Assembly: GCF_947179165.1 (NCBI RefSeq) | Contig: NC_077247.1 | Location: 50,202,935-50,266,934 of the forward strand | Reading direction: 5' to 3' | DNA length: 64,000 nt | Origin: Solanum dulcamara | Taxonomy: Eukaryota > Streptophyta > Magnoliopsida > Solanales > Solanaceae | In this document: positions 1 to 17,197 of the stretch, in pieces | How positions within the stretch are numbered: position 1 is the stretch's first letter | Layout: every line of letters starts with the position of its first letter | Notes under the pieces: generated by a model | The model's database searches: none | What the model was told of the DNA's origin: nothing | The model's input: only the letters and a program-made list of their open reading frames with translations | Program-made: the position numbers and the translations under genes

Positions 1-1070
1 ATGTTATCATATTTTTTCAGGTTGTAGTGATTTATTCTAAAATGTATAAATAAACTCGTATACAAAATAACAATGCTATAAATAATTTTTTAATAATCGT
101 GTCTGAAATTGATAGGATAGATCTTTCATAACACTATGTTCCTGAAACAACTTTATTTATTTTTTATCATTACTCTTACACTTTTTATCTTTCTTTAAAA
201 TATATAAATAATAATCAGTGCAAATAATAATTGAGGGTGAGAAAAACTAGTAAAAATGAAGATGAATGATAATTTTATCTTAAAGATTATTTTGGCTATT
301 ATCATTTTTTTTTGTGTTGTTAGTTTTTACCTTTCTCAAATAGTAATTATAATACTTTTTTTCTATATTATTAAATATGAATACCGTTCTCAAATAATAA
401 TTGTGTATTTTTTTTATATTAGTCGTTATTTATTAAAACTTACATGTAAAATCATTGAAAGTTTTACTTTTGCTTATTTTCTAAGTAATAAAATTATAAA
501 ATTGAATATACATGAGATTTACACCCCGTAGATCCATGGAATTTACGCCCCGTGTCTCGAGGCTTACGCCTTGTCCCGTGTTGCATAAAACACCTCGCCT
601 TATGCCCCCGCATTTTAAAACACTGGTTGAGATAAAATTATCGGATAACTTATCATGTGATTAGTGATTCTTGATCCTGAGATAACTAATCACAAAATAG
701 TTAATCCCAGAATAACTTGTTACCCAATCGAATGAGATTGTTGGTCCAGGGTTACAACTTGCATGCCCCCAAAGAGTTTAATTAAATTTTTCTCGTAATA
801 AAATACTTCTCTTTATGAAGCCCGACGTATCCGCCGCTACTGCTTTCTGCCATATGGGTTCAATTTCATGATGTTATTATCAAACTCCATTTATTGAATT
901 TGGTCTAGAATCATTGAATTGCCTTTAAACAAGACTATATGGTGGTGGATTTGCTAATGAGTTAACGAGTTCGGTCAAATCCACTGTTTCGGAATTAAAC
1001 TAATATGCAAAAAATAAGTATTAATAGAGTTAAACATGTATTTCAAAATCTACTACACCAGTACTCATGT
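1..1070. other. AT-rich intergenic DNA, no gene seen
   Basis: No supported coding sequence. The 91-codon open frame at 256-531 is a low-complexity Ile/Phe/Tyr product of AT-rich DNA without any family resemblance. Around 515-630 there is a GC-richer patch with repeated 'ttacgcc' and 'cgcctta' words, of a kind that recurs in Solanaceae dispersed repeats; its class cannot be named from sequence alone. Confidence 0.5.
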
Positions 1071-1078
1071 ATATGCAG

Positions 1079-1727
1079 TAGGGCTGTACAGGGCAAACCG
1101 ATAAACCGCACCAAACCGACAAACCGAACCAAACCGGAAAAAAAATCTGACTAGTGGTTTGGTTTGACTTGGTTTGGTGTTTGAAAAAAAAACCCCGACC
1201 ATTATAGGGTTGGTTTGGTTTTAACTAAAAAAAGTCAAACCGAACCCAAACCGACCCGATTATAGATATACTAATTTTAAATTATGTTATACATAAAAAT
1301 ATTTATTAAAATGTAATTTATAAATATTTTTTAAATTTTTTTCATAATTTTTGTTTTCTTTCTTACATTTAGATTTGGACTTGAGAAACCCATCTAAATA
1401 ATATACAAAAATAGTCCATCTTATAAAGTTATATTATAAAGTTAAAACTTCAAACAGTGTTCTGCGTCTATCTTATATATTGATATTTTGTACTAGAACT
1501 CTTTTTAAGAAGCACTGCTCTGTGCTTTTTAGTAGATACTATGAAAAATCCGAAAAATTCGAAAAAACCCGAGAAACCCGAAAAAACCCGAAAAACCCGA
1601 AAAAAATTGATATAAAAAAACCTGACTTTTATTGGTTTGGTTTGGTTTATAGATTTAATAACCCGACACAAATGGTTTGGTTTGGTTTGTAAAAAATCCA
1701 AACCAACTCGGTCCATGTACACCCCTA
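1079..1727. mobile_element. hAT-type MITE with 8-bp target-site duplication
   Basis: The 649-bp element starts TAGGGCTGTACA and ends TGTACACCCCTA, imperfect terminal inverted repeats with one mismatch in the first 12 positions. It is flanked by the perfect 8-bp direct repeat ATATGCAG (1071-1078 and 1728-1735). An 8-bp duplication is the hallmark of hAT transposases. The interior is built from reiterated ggtttggttt/aaaccaaacc words near both ends and a purine-rich acccgaaaaa run around 1550-1610, and encodes no transposase, so it is non-autonomous. The small open frames inside are artefacts of these repeats. Confidence 0.85.
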
Positions 1728-1735
1728 ATATGCAG

Positions 1736-2360
1736 TATGCTTATATGTGAATGGACAAACATAAAAAGAAGAAGAAAAAATTAGAAAGAAAGAAAGAGGG
1801 GTCATTTTCATTGTCTGCTTGACCGCACCAGCAATACAAATTCACACATACCTCACGACGAATCTAATTTTTTTAGAATAGGGATGTACCACTGAAAAAA
1901 TCAGAGCAAAAAATATATTTAGTAGGAATTGATCCTAGTCTTCTACGGAAATAACTCAACATTGCACTATTTAGTCTTCTTGTACCATGAGTGTTAATAG
2001 ATAATATTATCGTATTAATTTTAAAAAAAATATATATAAAATATCTAGTTTTATGGAGAGACCACGATGTCACGTGCCCCATTTTTTGCCAGTAAATTCG
2101 CCCCTGCCTGTCCGGACTCATATTTTCACATTCCAAGAATCCAAAATTGAATATGGTGACAGAGAGTTTGCAATTGGATATTTTATACCTTCTAAACTCC
2201 TGTTAGAATAAGCATCAAGTACTAAGATGAAGCAAAATGGCAAATGAACAAAACGAGATAATAATATTTATTTGAAGACGGCAACATTTTGTTATATCAT
2301 TTGTCATATTATTCTATAACTACTCCCTTTTCTTGTATCTCCTTTGATCCTCTCATAATA
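1736..2360. promoter_or_regulatory. upstream region of first LysM receptor kinase
   Basis: No gene. This interval separates the hAT MITE from the start codon at 2361 and must contain the proximal promoter and 5' leader of the receptor kinase. I could not assign a TATA box or transcription start with confidence. A MITE ending 625 bp upstream of a start codon is a plausible regulatory influence, but only by inference. Confidence 0.35.
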
Positions 2361-5300
2361 ATGAATATCAGAGCAAAAACCATAGACCTTATTAGTTTTT
2401 TTCTCTTAATTTTCAATGGTGAAGGCAAGTCATGTGGAAATGGTTGTGACATGGCTATAGCTTCGTACCATATTTGGCCAGGAGCTAATTTAACTTACAT
2501 TAGTCACATATTCAACCTAACAATTCCAGTTATTCTTAAAGACAATCCTCAAATTACAAACCAAGATAGTATCACTAGTGACACGAGGATTAATGTCCCA
2601 TTTTCTTGTGACTGCTTAAATGGTGATTTTTTGGGACATACTTTTGTGTACAAAACTGTGTTTGGTGACACGTACAAAAGAATTGCCACTATGGCCTTTG
2701 CAAACCTTACAACGGAGTATTGGCTCAAACGGGTCAACAATTATGACCCGACCAGCATACCGGATTATGCAATGATCAACGTGACAGTGAATTGCTCGTG
2801 TGGCGACGGACAAGTGTCCGACGATTATGGGTTGTTCGCCACGTATCCTATTCGTCCGGGAGAGAACTTGTCCACGGTGGCCGTGGGGTCGGGAGTGCCA
2901 GCTGAGTTGCTGGAGAAGTTCAATCCGGGTTTGGATTTTGGTTCCGGGTCGGGAATAGTGTTTGTGCCGGCAAGAGGTTAGTGACTAGTGTTTTTGTTGT
3001 TCATTTGAGTTGGAACTAATCAAGACCTTGAACGTTATTAGTATTTCAAGTTGGACCAACGCAAGCAGAAGACTAGAAGTCAGGAATTCAGGAAATTCTT
3101 TTAAGTCTTAATATACAGAAGGGTGGCAAACAACGGGTCGAGTTGGATATGTGCTAGTTAAAAATGAGTCAGATAAAAACGGATAAAATACCTAATCCAA
3201 TCCGATCCATATTTGATATAAAGAAATAAGTAGTTTTAGATTACAAGGTTTTTTTGGAAAATATTTTCATATATTTTTTTTGGAAAATGAGTGAACCTGA
3301 GTAGAGGTCGCGAGCACTGAGCAGAGTGCTGACTTAGTATATTCTCTTCTTACCCCTTTTTCTTTCAAATTGTCATTGCAGATGCACAGGGAAATTTTCC
3401 ACCATTTAAGACAAGGTATTGTCAAAACTTAAGATTCTTTTGATTTCTGCTCAGTATTTTTCTGTCTATGATAGTTACTCAACAATCAACATGATTCTAT
3501 CTGGCTTTGTTTTGCAGGTCAAGAGGTTGGCTCTTTTGCTTTCTGCTCTGATGCGATATACTCAATAAGTTCAAACGTGGAGTAGGACAATTGTTATGGT
3601 ATTACCATCGCTTACTAAATGATGTCATTCGCCAGGACTTTCACGTGGAGCAATTGCTGGCATAACAGTGGCAGTAATTGTTGGGGCTACCTTCTTTGCA
3701 GTTTGCCTTTATTTCGTATTTTATAGGAGCAAGCAAATAGAAGAGGAATCATTTCTCCAAGGGTCATCTGATGAACATTTCAAGGAGAACTTCCGTGAGT
3801 AGTTCATTTTGTGTTGTATCCTTTCCCCGATGAAAAGATAAAAGTTTCTTCTTGAAATAGATTGATTTCAACAAAATTGTCTTAACTAGTGATGCAGCGA
3901 GTTTCTGCCTTTTCATGTTTCTTGTTCCTCTTGTTTAGTTCCATGAATAATCATCATGTTCACTGTAAATAAGCCTTAATTATTCTCCTGCATACTTTTC
4001 TGAAAGCGTTTTATACTTAAGCCGAATGTACCTATTAAATCATAATAATAACAATTGATGAATGACCGTCTTCATAGCCCTGTATTCAGTATGGTTTAAT
4101 GAAATCCTTAATGCATCAGGTCCTCCGAATTTGGAGAAAATTACAGAATCAGGTCCTTTTTTTGGTGTTATTTCACCAAGGCCGACGGGGATCACAGTGG
4201 ATAAATCAGTGGAATTTTCATACGAGGAACTCGCTAAGGCTACAAATAACTTCAGCATGGAAAATAAGATTGGTCAAGGTGGCTTTGGATTAGTCTTTTA
4301 TGGAATGTTAAAAGGCGAGGTTTGTGGATATTTCTTATCATAGTATTTGAAGTAAACACTTAAATAATCCTACTACTGGTTGGTAAATACTTTTATTTGT
4401 CCATGTCTTCTCCATTCACGATACCAGTATAGGGCTAACAGCGAAAAGCGTAGCAACTATTATTAATCAGTAGTGAGCATGAAACAGTGTAGCTTAAAGG
4501 TGTTGAGTTCTAAATGAAAAAGATAAATCTATGGTTACTAAAACATCCGAGGTTTATATGCAAGGTTATATGAGTTTTAATTATGGTTGTTTTAGTAACC
4601 AAAGCAGCATATAAATAGGTCATGGAGGCTGCTAATCTTAGTTTAGCCACTGAATGAAACATGAGGCTATTCAATGATTTAGCTGAACAAAACACATTTA
4701 AATTAGACGATGATGTATCTTTCGCCTTTTCCTAGTTCTTTAGCTTAGGCCTTCTTCTGACTTGAATGCAGAGGGCAGCAATTAAGAAAATGGATATGCA
4801 AGCATCGAAAGAATTCTTTGCTGAGTTGAAAGTCTTAACGCATGTTCATCACTTGAACTTGGTAAGATTGTTCTTGTAATGAATGAGAATATGAGCATTT
4901 CCTGTATTTTCATTTATTTCGCATGTGCCTTCTTGCAATAAGCTAAGCTCTTTGTCATTCCATTGAAATGTCAGTAATACAGAACTTTCTCCTCCAATGT
5001 TAAAGGTCAAAAGATACTTGTTCTGATTGTGAGACCATGAGATGGCATTTTATTTATAAAATCCATTGCAGGTACGCTTGATTGGATATTGTGTTGAAGG
5101 GTATTTATTCTTAGTTTATGAATACATTGAAAATGGAAACCTTGGTGAACACTTGCGTGGATCAAGTAAGTGAAATTCTACTACTTTTGTGAAATGCCGT
5201 GCAAACCATGTACTATAAGTCTATAATCACGGTGCTGCATTTTTTTTTCCCTTTTCTAAATTCATCTCGACCTTTGACTTTCAGGCCGGAATCCATTGTC

Positions 5301-6397
5301 GTGGTCTACCAGGGTGCAAATTGCTCTTGATGCAGCCAGAGGACTCGAATACATCCATGAGCACACTGTTCCTTTATATATCCACCGCGATATTAAATCT
5401 GCTAATATTTTGATTGACAAAGACTTTCGTGCAAAGGTTGTGAAAATTGTGGTTTTTAAACCAAAGATCAAATGTTTGACATATAATATCTTTATCTTTT
5501 GCAGGTAGCAGACTTTGGACTTACAAAGCTAACTGAAGTTGGAAGTACCTCTTTCCATACACGCCTTGTGGGTACTTTTGGTTACATGCCTCCAGAGTAA
5601 GCGTCAGATTCTAGGTGGCATTAGGTGGTATTAAATAACTGTGTTTTCCAGATTCTATATGCTATCATGATAACAGGAGTGCTTCTATCTGCTAAAATAT
5701 CTATTGGATAGCATAGTTGTCGATAGGAATTTTCTGATTTGTTTGTGCATTGGATAGGAAATTTTCTGATTTGTTTGTGCATTGGACTTCCCTTTTTATT
5801 ATATTCTGTAGTTCCTGTTTTAAAGGGCCTTGCAAAACAGGTATGCGCAGTATGGTGATGTTTCCCCTAAAGTTGATGTCTACGCTTTTGGAGTAGTGCT
5901 TTACGAGCTAATATCTGCTAAAGAAGCTATTGTCAAGACGAATGAAGTTATAACTGAATCAATGGGACTTGTTGCTTTGGTACTCTATGTCACCATCTTG
6001 TTTTACCTAAATATTTCAGCCTGTAAACTACTAAGAGAATTCTGTTTTATTTTGCAGTTTGAGGATGTTCTTCACCAGAGGAGTGCTAGAGAAGGGTTAT
6101 GCAAAGTGATTGATCCCAACCTCGGAGATGACTATCCATTAGATTCAGTCTGCAAGGTAGAGTGGCACTGTGCTCATGTTAAAAAATGAACGTCTTTCGC
6201 TTATGTAAATTAGCTGGTTATTTCATTTGCAGGTAGCTCAGCTTGCCAAGGCTTGCACACATGAAAATCCTCAGTTGAGACCTAGCATGAGGTCCATTGT
6301 TGTAGCATTAATGACTCTATCATCCTCAACTGAGGATTGGGATATTGGCTCCTTATATGAAAACCAAGGCCTTGTCCATCTCATGTCAGGAAGATAA
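2361..6397 (+). CDS. LysM-domain receptor-like kinase (CERK1/NFR1 type), tandem copy 1
   Basis: Plasma-membrane receptor of the LYK class, which binds chitin or lipo-chitin oligosaccharides and signals through an active Ser/Thr kinase. Exons: 2361-2976, 3382-3415, 3518-3525, 3636-3794, 4120-4319, 4772-4861, 5072-5165, 5285-5436, 5505-5596, 5841-5979, 6058-6156, 6233-6397 (615 aa; CERK1 is about 617). Residues 1-24 are a signal peptide; three LysMs follow, separated by CxC pairs (Cys83/85, Cys145/147); the membrane segment is about 224-249. Kinase motifs are complete: glycine loop GQGGFG 324-329, Lys344, HRD 434-436, DFG 454-456, MPPE in the activation segment, then YAQ 483-485. The ATG at 2361 is chosen because it opens directly into the signal peptide; the frame has no earlier ATG. 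The third exon is only 8 nt, needed to restore frame. Its paralogue starts 2 kb downstream. From memory this looks like the SlLYK11/SlLYK12 pair; which copy is which I cannot say. Confidence 0.95.
3518..3525 (+). other. 8-nt micro-exon of LysM kinase copy 1
   Basis: Sequence gtcaagag, preceded by tttgcag and followed by gttggc. Joining the 34-nt exon (3382-3415, leaving AG) straight to the membrane exon at 3636 puts the membrane segment out of frame. Inserting these 8 nt gives Arg-Ser-Arg-Gly-Leu-Ser and the expected GAIAGI membrane entry. The paralogue has the same 8-nt exon at 9466-9473, so the structure is conserved. Confidence 0.85.
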
Positions 6398-8401
6398 CCG
6401 TAGCAGCTTCTGTTCATTCAAGCATCAACCTCATGTGCTTGGAAGTATTATCTGTTTATATATATACTCTTAAGAGTATTTTAACTCTTTTTTAAAACTT
6501 TTCATCTTTAGTACTTTCTGTAATTCTTTTTCTTTGTTTTGTAAAGGTTTAAGTTTTTTCAAGCAGAGGAGGTTTGGAAATTAGAACTTGATCACATGTG
6601 TACAACCTTTTTTCCATTACCTCCCCTGTCTATCCGCAACTCATAGATGGTTGCTTGATTATATCCTCTGGAGACCTAGCGAATACGAGTCTTTATAGGG
6701 CAATTATTCTAGCATTTGAGTCCAAAATGAATCATTTACCGATGGACCACCAACTAAGCCAATATCTCTCATCTACATCTAAAGTCTGAACAACATCATT
6801 CCAAATAATTGCCACCTACTGGTTTTCTATGCCAATACAATTATTTAACTTCCATTCTTTGACTGAATTTCAATTATCATTTTTTCTGTGTGTATAATTT
6901 ATTGCAAGATTTCCAGTTGTAACTTGTAAAATAAGTAGGTTATCTGCCATTGCACGTTTCTCCTTCCCTTTGAACCCGCCGGGGTCAAAATTATTTGTCT
7001 TTTTTATTAACTTGATGTAGAAGAAACAACAAACAAACACAAATGATTGTGTCATTATACCCCTCTGGCAAGCAACAAATAAAATATGATGGTTCCTAGC
7101 CCTAATTTTGTAAATGCTTCATAGGATTATACTTGATCCAGGTGTAATCTTCAACAAAAAAATTTCTTCTTTGTTTTATCTCTTGGCATGCCATATTTGA
7201 TGCAATCTTGACTTTGATGGCATGAAATGTTAAAAACTCTTTTTACTATATTAATGTTACCAAAAATTAACTCCATCCATGTGAGCGTTTATGTTTGGTT
7301 CCTAGCTAGTCAAGATAAAGGACAAAGTCATTCGTTAGGTGATGACCAACTTTAAAAATAATACACACTATATATTATCATGAAACTATAATAGATAATT
7401 GGTTGGAATGTGCACTTTCAACTACGTGTTCAACACCAATGTGGGACTCAGAAGTTTTAATAAAGGGATTTGAAAAAAAATGCAAAAAAAAAAGCTAGAA
7501 GCTGCCCTATGGTAATAAGGGGATTGAATAGTTTTTTTATATATATATATATATGCAAAAATAAATTATATTTTATTCTACTGACAAAGCATAATTTTGG
7601 AACTAAAAAGCTTTAATTAAACCCTTTTTCTTACCTTTTAGCTCAGACATGCTCTTGTGTATTGTCAAATGAATAAAATATTCATGATGAAATGTAAAAA
7701 ATTATATAATTGATTCTAACAAATTTAGGTTTGACCGTTGATTGTTATTGAACGTTACTAAAACAAGTTTAGAATATGTGTATTGGCATCATGACATGCA
7801 GTGCATGGCTTTTTTGCACTGGCCATCTAGTTAAGTTGACTTACAGTGTCTTTATAAGAAGCATTATGTCTTTATAATAGTATGTACTGATTGTATAAAA
7901 ATTCTTCATATTTTCAGTAATATAAACTTAAATCCTACCAAAATTACCTAAACACAAACCAAGACTTTGATAGGGAGATCGCGGGGGCCCAAAAGATTTG
8001 GCATGTTTCAACATCCATGGCTAAGAGCCAAGTGCATATTAAGAGTCAAATAAGCCAATCATAGTGATGTGTTGACTACAAGGGCCAACTAATGGAACCC
8101 AAAAATATATTGCTAAAATATCTCTTTCTGCATTTCCAGGAAATTCCTTGCTCTAGCATTCTCTGTCTCCCACTTAAAGTAATGCAAAATTCAAAGAAAC
8201 TATTTTGTCTCTTGGACAAGCCATGTTGAAAAAGTTGAAAACTGAAGCTGTCAATTGTCAACTCACACAAACCATAATACATCCATTGGCATCTTTCCCA
8301 TCCTTACCAGCAATTCCCCACCAGTAACTTACATTCAAGATTCTAAAAAGAGTTCAAAAAATCTCAAACCATTTCTCAACAAGTACAGAGTTGAAAATCA
8401 G
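6398..8401. other. intergenic spacer between the tandem LysM kinases
   Basis: About 2 kb holding the 3' UTR of copy 1 and the promoter and 5' leader of copy 2. AT-rich, with a short (TA)n microsatellite near 7539-7554. No gene or clear transposon ends were recognised. The open frame upstream of 8402, in frame with copy 2, is probably 5' leader because its predicted peptide is not signal-like. Confidence 0.5.
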
Positions 8402-11902
<3,501 letters not shown>

Positions 11903-14900
11903 CAAATTCCAATTGGAGTTATATTGTGTTACTATCCATCAGGAAATTAGGACCAGAAGTTTATGAGTAACACTTGTACCTTCGTTTACATCAACCATAT
12001 GATACACTATAGGTACTTTTGCTATATTTTATAGAAGGGAACCATGTATATCTCTCTATTTCTCCTTTTAGTAGGTGTTTGGCCATATGATTTGGAGCTC
12101 AGTCAAATTTTGATTTAAAATCAACGTTTGTTTATGGATATGAACAAAACTTCAACTTCAATTTTAATTTTTAAATTTTTCAAAAAGTAAGACTTGAAAT
12201 TCAGAATTTTTTTAAAAATATAAAATTTAACCCATAACTTTATATTTTGCAAACAAAAACCCATTATTTTAAATTTTGCAAAAAGAAATATAAAAGAATC
12301 ATGCTCGACGCAAATAGTATGTATGTACCATGTGAAAGGATTATATTAAAGAATAACTAGTTACTACTATGGTTGATTTTTTTGGACCAGTGTATCTTTG
12401 TAAAGTTATGTACTTATATTTGAAAGTTTGTAATAGCATGTAAATGCAAACATTAATTTTTAAAAAAACATGGAGATTTGTTATTTATTAGTGCGCTGTC
12501 TTAGGATATTTTCTGATATCTTCTTAATGAACTGCTCCCCTCTGTTTATTTTTACTTGCCCATTATACTGAAAATACATTGTCACTTTCATATCATATCA
12601 AGAGAAGAATATATTTTTTCATATTTTATCCTTAGCATTAATTACTTATTCTCCAAATCATTTCTCAAGATCTGAGATTATATATCAATTAATATGAGTA
12701 TTATTTCTTAAAAGCCGTGCAGAATTCAAAGTGAACAAGTAAAGTGCACAAAGAAAATATTTGACTTACTCTTTCAGTAATATTATATAAAAGTCACGAA
12801 AGTTTTAATAATTTTCACAAATTATGAATTTTCTAAAATACAATTGAAATTATGTCCAAAGGGTCCATAGTTTGTTTTTTTTTCTTTTTCCTTTTGTGTG
12901 TGTGTGGGTTTGGGGGGTAGTTGTTAGATATTTTGTTCCTCTTATTACATGTCATTTTATGAACAAAGATAAGGACATAATTGTTCTCCGGAAGCTGCAA
13001 GTTGTAAAGGGAAGATGACAAATAAACTGTGTAAGACAGGGTATTTTTAGATCTAATGTTTTTCCCATTATTAGTAGTCGTACTACTACTACTACAATCA
13101 GTATCAGTATTCATAAAGTAATAGGCAAGTAAACTGAACAGATTATTAGAAGGACAATTCTATTCACGAAGTATTTTATGTTCACATAATATTCAAAAAA
13201 AGACCGAGCACAAAGTAATTTATGTAAAGATCTCTTTATTAGGTAATCATTTAAATTTTATATCTATTTTAAAAATTTATACAAATATACCCCTTTTAAA
13301 ATTATTCTTTTGAATCATATAGACTTGAATCTAATAAATATTCATATACAGGAGCGGATCAACATTATCAAAAAAAAATTAATTAATATATGTATACGTA
13401 TAATGTGTAAAAATAGAATATTTGTACAAATTATATAAATGATACCGCCTAATTCGCAAACAACTTTTCATGTCACTGGCGAAGCGCTGTGCTTGTGCAC
13501 TATGCCGTCCAAAGTTCAAACCTTGGTGGCCTGTATTTAACTACGACATAATATACACCGATTCATCAGTAATATTCTTGATTTATCCCCTTCAAGATAT
13601 AATAGTCCAATAAAGTTGTGTAACTCAAGCAACTCTAGATTAATTGAAGAGTCCAAAGCTCCACAAAAAGAATATCTTCCTTCAACATATAATTACTCTC
13701 TTTTGTATCGTGAATATAGTTGAAGACTTAGAATAATTTCTTTGTCTCAACTCTCTCTTTCACTATATTAACCTCAATATAAACATTATAAACTTCTCAT
13801 CTTTTCTTACACTATTTTCTCTTCTTCGTATCTTGTACACAAATCCATCACTATTTATAGGTGAAGAATTCTTCCTCGCAATGAATAGGAAGATTATGGA
13901 TAGTAAATTGGCTAAATGAATGGCCAAAAGTTACATAAGTTACAAGAATAAAGAGGTCGAATAATGGTGAAATGAAGAATTGATAATTACAAAAGTTACT
14001 AACAATTAATGATCACATTCTACCACCATTGATAAGAGTAAAGAGGCAAAAAATAATGTCCTCCAATTTACATAACATGATACATAATATGACATATTAC
14101 ATATTTTTATTAATATTAAAATGTCATACCAATAGTCGGTTTACTTAAATTGTGACATAATGAATGAAACACTTAACGAACTTTATTTAAGATGTGTTAA
14201 ATGGACATACAGACATGCTGAACATAAAGTCATAAACTGCCAAAAGAATAAATTACACTATCCCAATGAAAATCAAAATGACAATGTTTAAAGTATTAAT
14301 ATTCGATTATTGCTGGGTTTTTTTATTTCCCATCGTCCCTACCATAAAACCTCCCCAACCGCAAAAAAAATAAAAATAAAAAAGGGAAAAAGAGAAGAGA
14401 GGTGAGCTAAGATAATTGAAGAAGTCTAACGAAGTAGGTGAACTAAAATCAATTTTCATGTTATACATAAAGAAAATCTGACCTAAATTTTAATCCTTCT
14501 GAGTTTTTAAAAATATTTTTTAGAAAAATATGTGAATTTTTTAAAAATTTATTTTCTCAAATTTGATATGTAAGTAAAAGATGTTATGCTAAAAATTATA
14601 AATAATATTAACAAATACTATAGAATGTGGAGTTTGGGGGTGAATATGAGGTATGGTGAAAGAATAGAGAGATCACAATCTAGAATACCATTTGTCAAAT
14701 TTATTTTGCCTATTTTTAGAAGAAAAAAATGTTTTTCTCATTTTCAAAAAAACTTGTTTTTCTAATTATATTTCAAAAAAAATCATCAACCAAACATAAA
14801 ATATTATAGAAAATATTTTCCTCCATTCCGAATCCACCCTATATATATATCAAGAGATGATTGAGCAACACGTAAGATGTATACTCATATTCTGATCTAC

Positions 14901-17197
14901 TGGCTTAAAATTTCGAATAATTACTTAAAAAAATCTGAAAGGAAATCTGTAATGCCAATAAAAAAAAAATACTCTATACAAGTTTTCGTTGTTTTTTTCT
15001 GCATATATTATATAGTGATTCTAAATTCTGAAGTGTCCCATCTATTTTAGTGAAGATTTCGCAAATAATCATTATAATAAATTTAATTAGATTTTTTAGC
15101 TATAATTTGCATATTTATGGACTGTAGCTATAGTTTAAACTACCTCGTTTATATAATTCGCGGATTTGTATAATTTGTAGATAATTTAGTTATTTTCGTA
15201 TAAACTCGAAATAATGAATTTATACAAATACAAACATCTGAATTTTAAACAGTTATATAAATTATATTATACAAAATTACATTATACAAAAGTTATACAA
15301 ATTGTATTATACAAATTTTGAATTATACAAACATGCAAATAATATAAACTTGAACCATAATTAACGCTAAATATTAATGACGAATTATAAATTAGCTAAA
15401 TTATAACTATATTAATAACCCCAACTAATTCTATCAATTCCACCTTTTTGTCTCCACTCCTCGTGGGCCTCCTTTTAATTTTGTATTTATAGCATGTAAG
15501 ATTATTTCTTCAATAAACTAAGGAATAATTGCAATTTTTTATTTCTCAGTTATGATGATGGGATAAATTCGGATTTTGATCTTTGTGATAATTTAAAAGC
15601 ATATTTATTTTTGAATTAATTAAAAACATGTTTTTGTCCTTTTACAAAGGAGATGTGTTATATTTAAATTGATTTAGAAAGATATTAACCTTTAAATATG
15701 GAATAATAATATAAATTTGACATATAAATGATATAATAATTTAGCTGTTAAAACATTTTTAGGATTCACAACTAGAAAATTAAAATAATGATTTGCAAAT
15801 ATTTCAAGGGCTACAATCGCAAATTAATTTCCCATTTCTTACTTGCCAACCAACCACCGCATCCAACTTTAAAAAGTTGTGTCGTTCCAATATATTAATA
15901 AAATTTTAATAAACATTTACACATATTTTTGAAACAAAAAATGTATTAATGTGTTTCAGAACATGTGAGGACGAATCTATCATATTCAAATCAAATATGT
16001 GATTGAAAAGAAAGAATTGGAAAAGGAAAAGAGGAGTTGAATAATACTACTTTTTTGGATGCTTAGAGTAGTTAAAAGATCAACCTCTCTTCTCCTTCAA
16101 GCTGTCTCTTCAATAATGAATTAAAAACAACACACTACTAATTAAAAAGATTCATTAATTCCATTGTTTATGAGAAAGGTAATAATAATAATAATAATTA
16201 AGTTGGAGTTGTCCAATATTTAAAGTGTGTTTTATTTTTTTCTCTGATTGTTTTTTTTTCCTTCATAAAATGCAAATAGCAATAATAATAATTCAAAACT
16301 TGAGAAAAGCAGTGGAAACATGATACTGAAGACCATAATGATTTTGCTGACCATTCATATTTGTTGCTTAATCCCCAATTTCCCGTTGAATATTCATTAG
16401 TCTCATGAAATGTTTGTCGTCACCATTAAGCAATTTTAATCAGCTCTTACTAATATTATTATTATAATTAGTTTACAAGGACCACAATTATAGACAAACG
16501 GAAAAAGAAAAAAAAAGGAAAACGAAAACGAAAACAAAGAACTAGCCAACACCCAACTGAGGTCAATGATATATGTCATACCTAATGCCACTATCTAATT
16601 TTCTCATTTACATTTGCTCTAAATCGAATGTCAACATATTTTGGAGCAACCGAATATTGTAATTATTTTACCAAATCATAAAATTCCGACAAACTTCAAT
16701 GAAGGAGCAAATATAATGCAGGAATTTGTAGAAATGTTTAGTATTTTAATGTATTGATATATCAAATTTGAAGTAAGTCCCTTAAATTTATAGATAATAA
16801 AATAATAAGATTGATACGTATAATTCAATAAGAAATTTATTTATATAATTAAAAACCACAATATAAAAAAATGAAAATTACATAAACAACGTAATTCACG
16901 AAGAACGTATTAATTTTAAACCTTTCAAATTTTTGTCTTCTCTTACTTTCATTTGTTTCGACTATTTCTTTAAGAAAATTGCTGACTAGTGCAAAAATCT
17001 CCAATTACAAGTTATCTCAAAGAGTTCATTACAATAGTCAATATTAATCATGAGTCGTGATTCATTTTAATTATAGAAAAAAGTCATATTGGGGTTACAA
17101 ACGTGATTCTTAACCTTAACGACTAAACATGCGAAATTTCAATTGCCAAAAATAGATTTCTTATGAGTTTTCATAAATAATAATGGGAACAAACATA
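11903..17197. other. AT-rich intergenic DNA
   Basis: Holds the 3' UTR of LysM kinase copy 2, then AT-rich DNA without a supported gene. Around 12070-12330 it begins gtgtttggccatatgatttgg, resembling common Solanaceae MITE ends, but I could not define both ends. 15060-15420 is rich in ttatacaa/ttgtataa words that could fold back. An (AAT)n microsatellite lies near 16182-16198. Open frames here (for example 12833-13114, minus) have low-complexity products and are not called. Confidence 0.5.

Noticed and set aside
256..531. 91-codon open frame near the left edge
   Set aside because: Ile/Phe/Tyr-rich product of AT-rich DNA, no homology recognised and no supporting splice or start context.
13351..13560. 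possible tRNA gene or SINE (aaagttcaaacc B-box-like word, aggagcggatc end)
   Set aside because: No matching A box at proper spacing, no cloverleaf and no definable ends.
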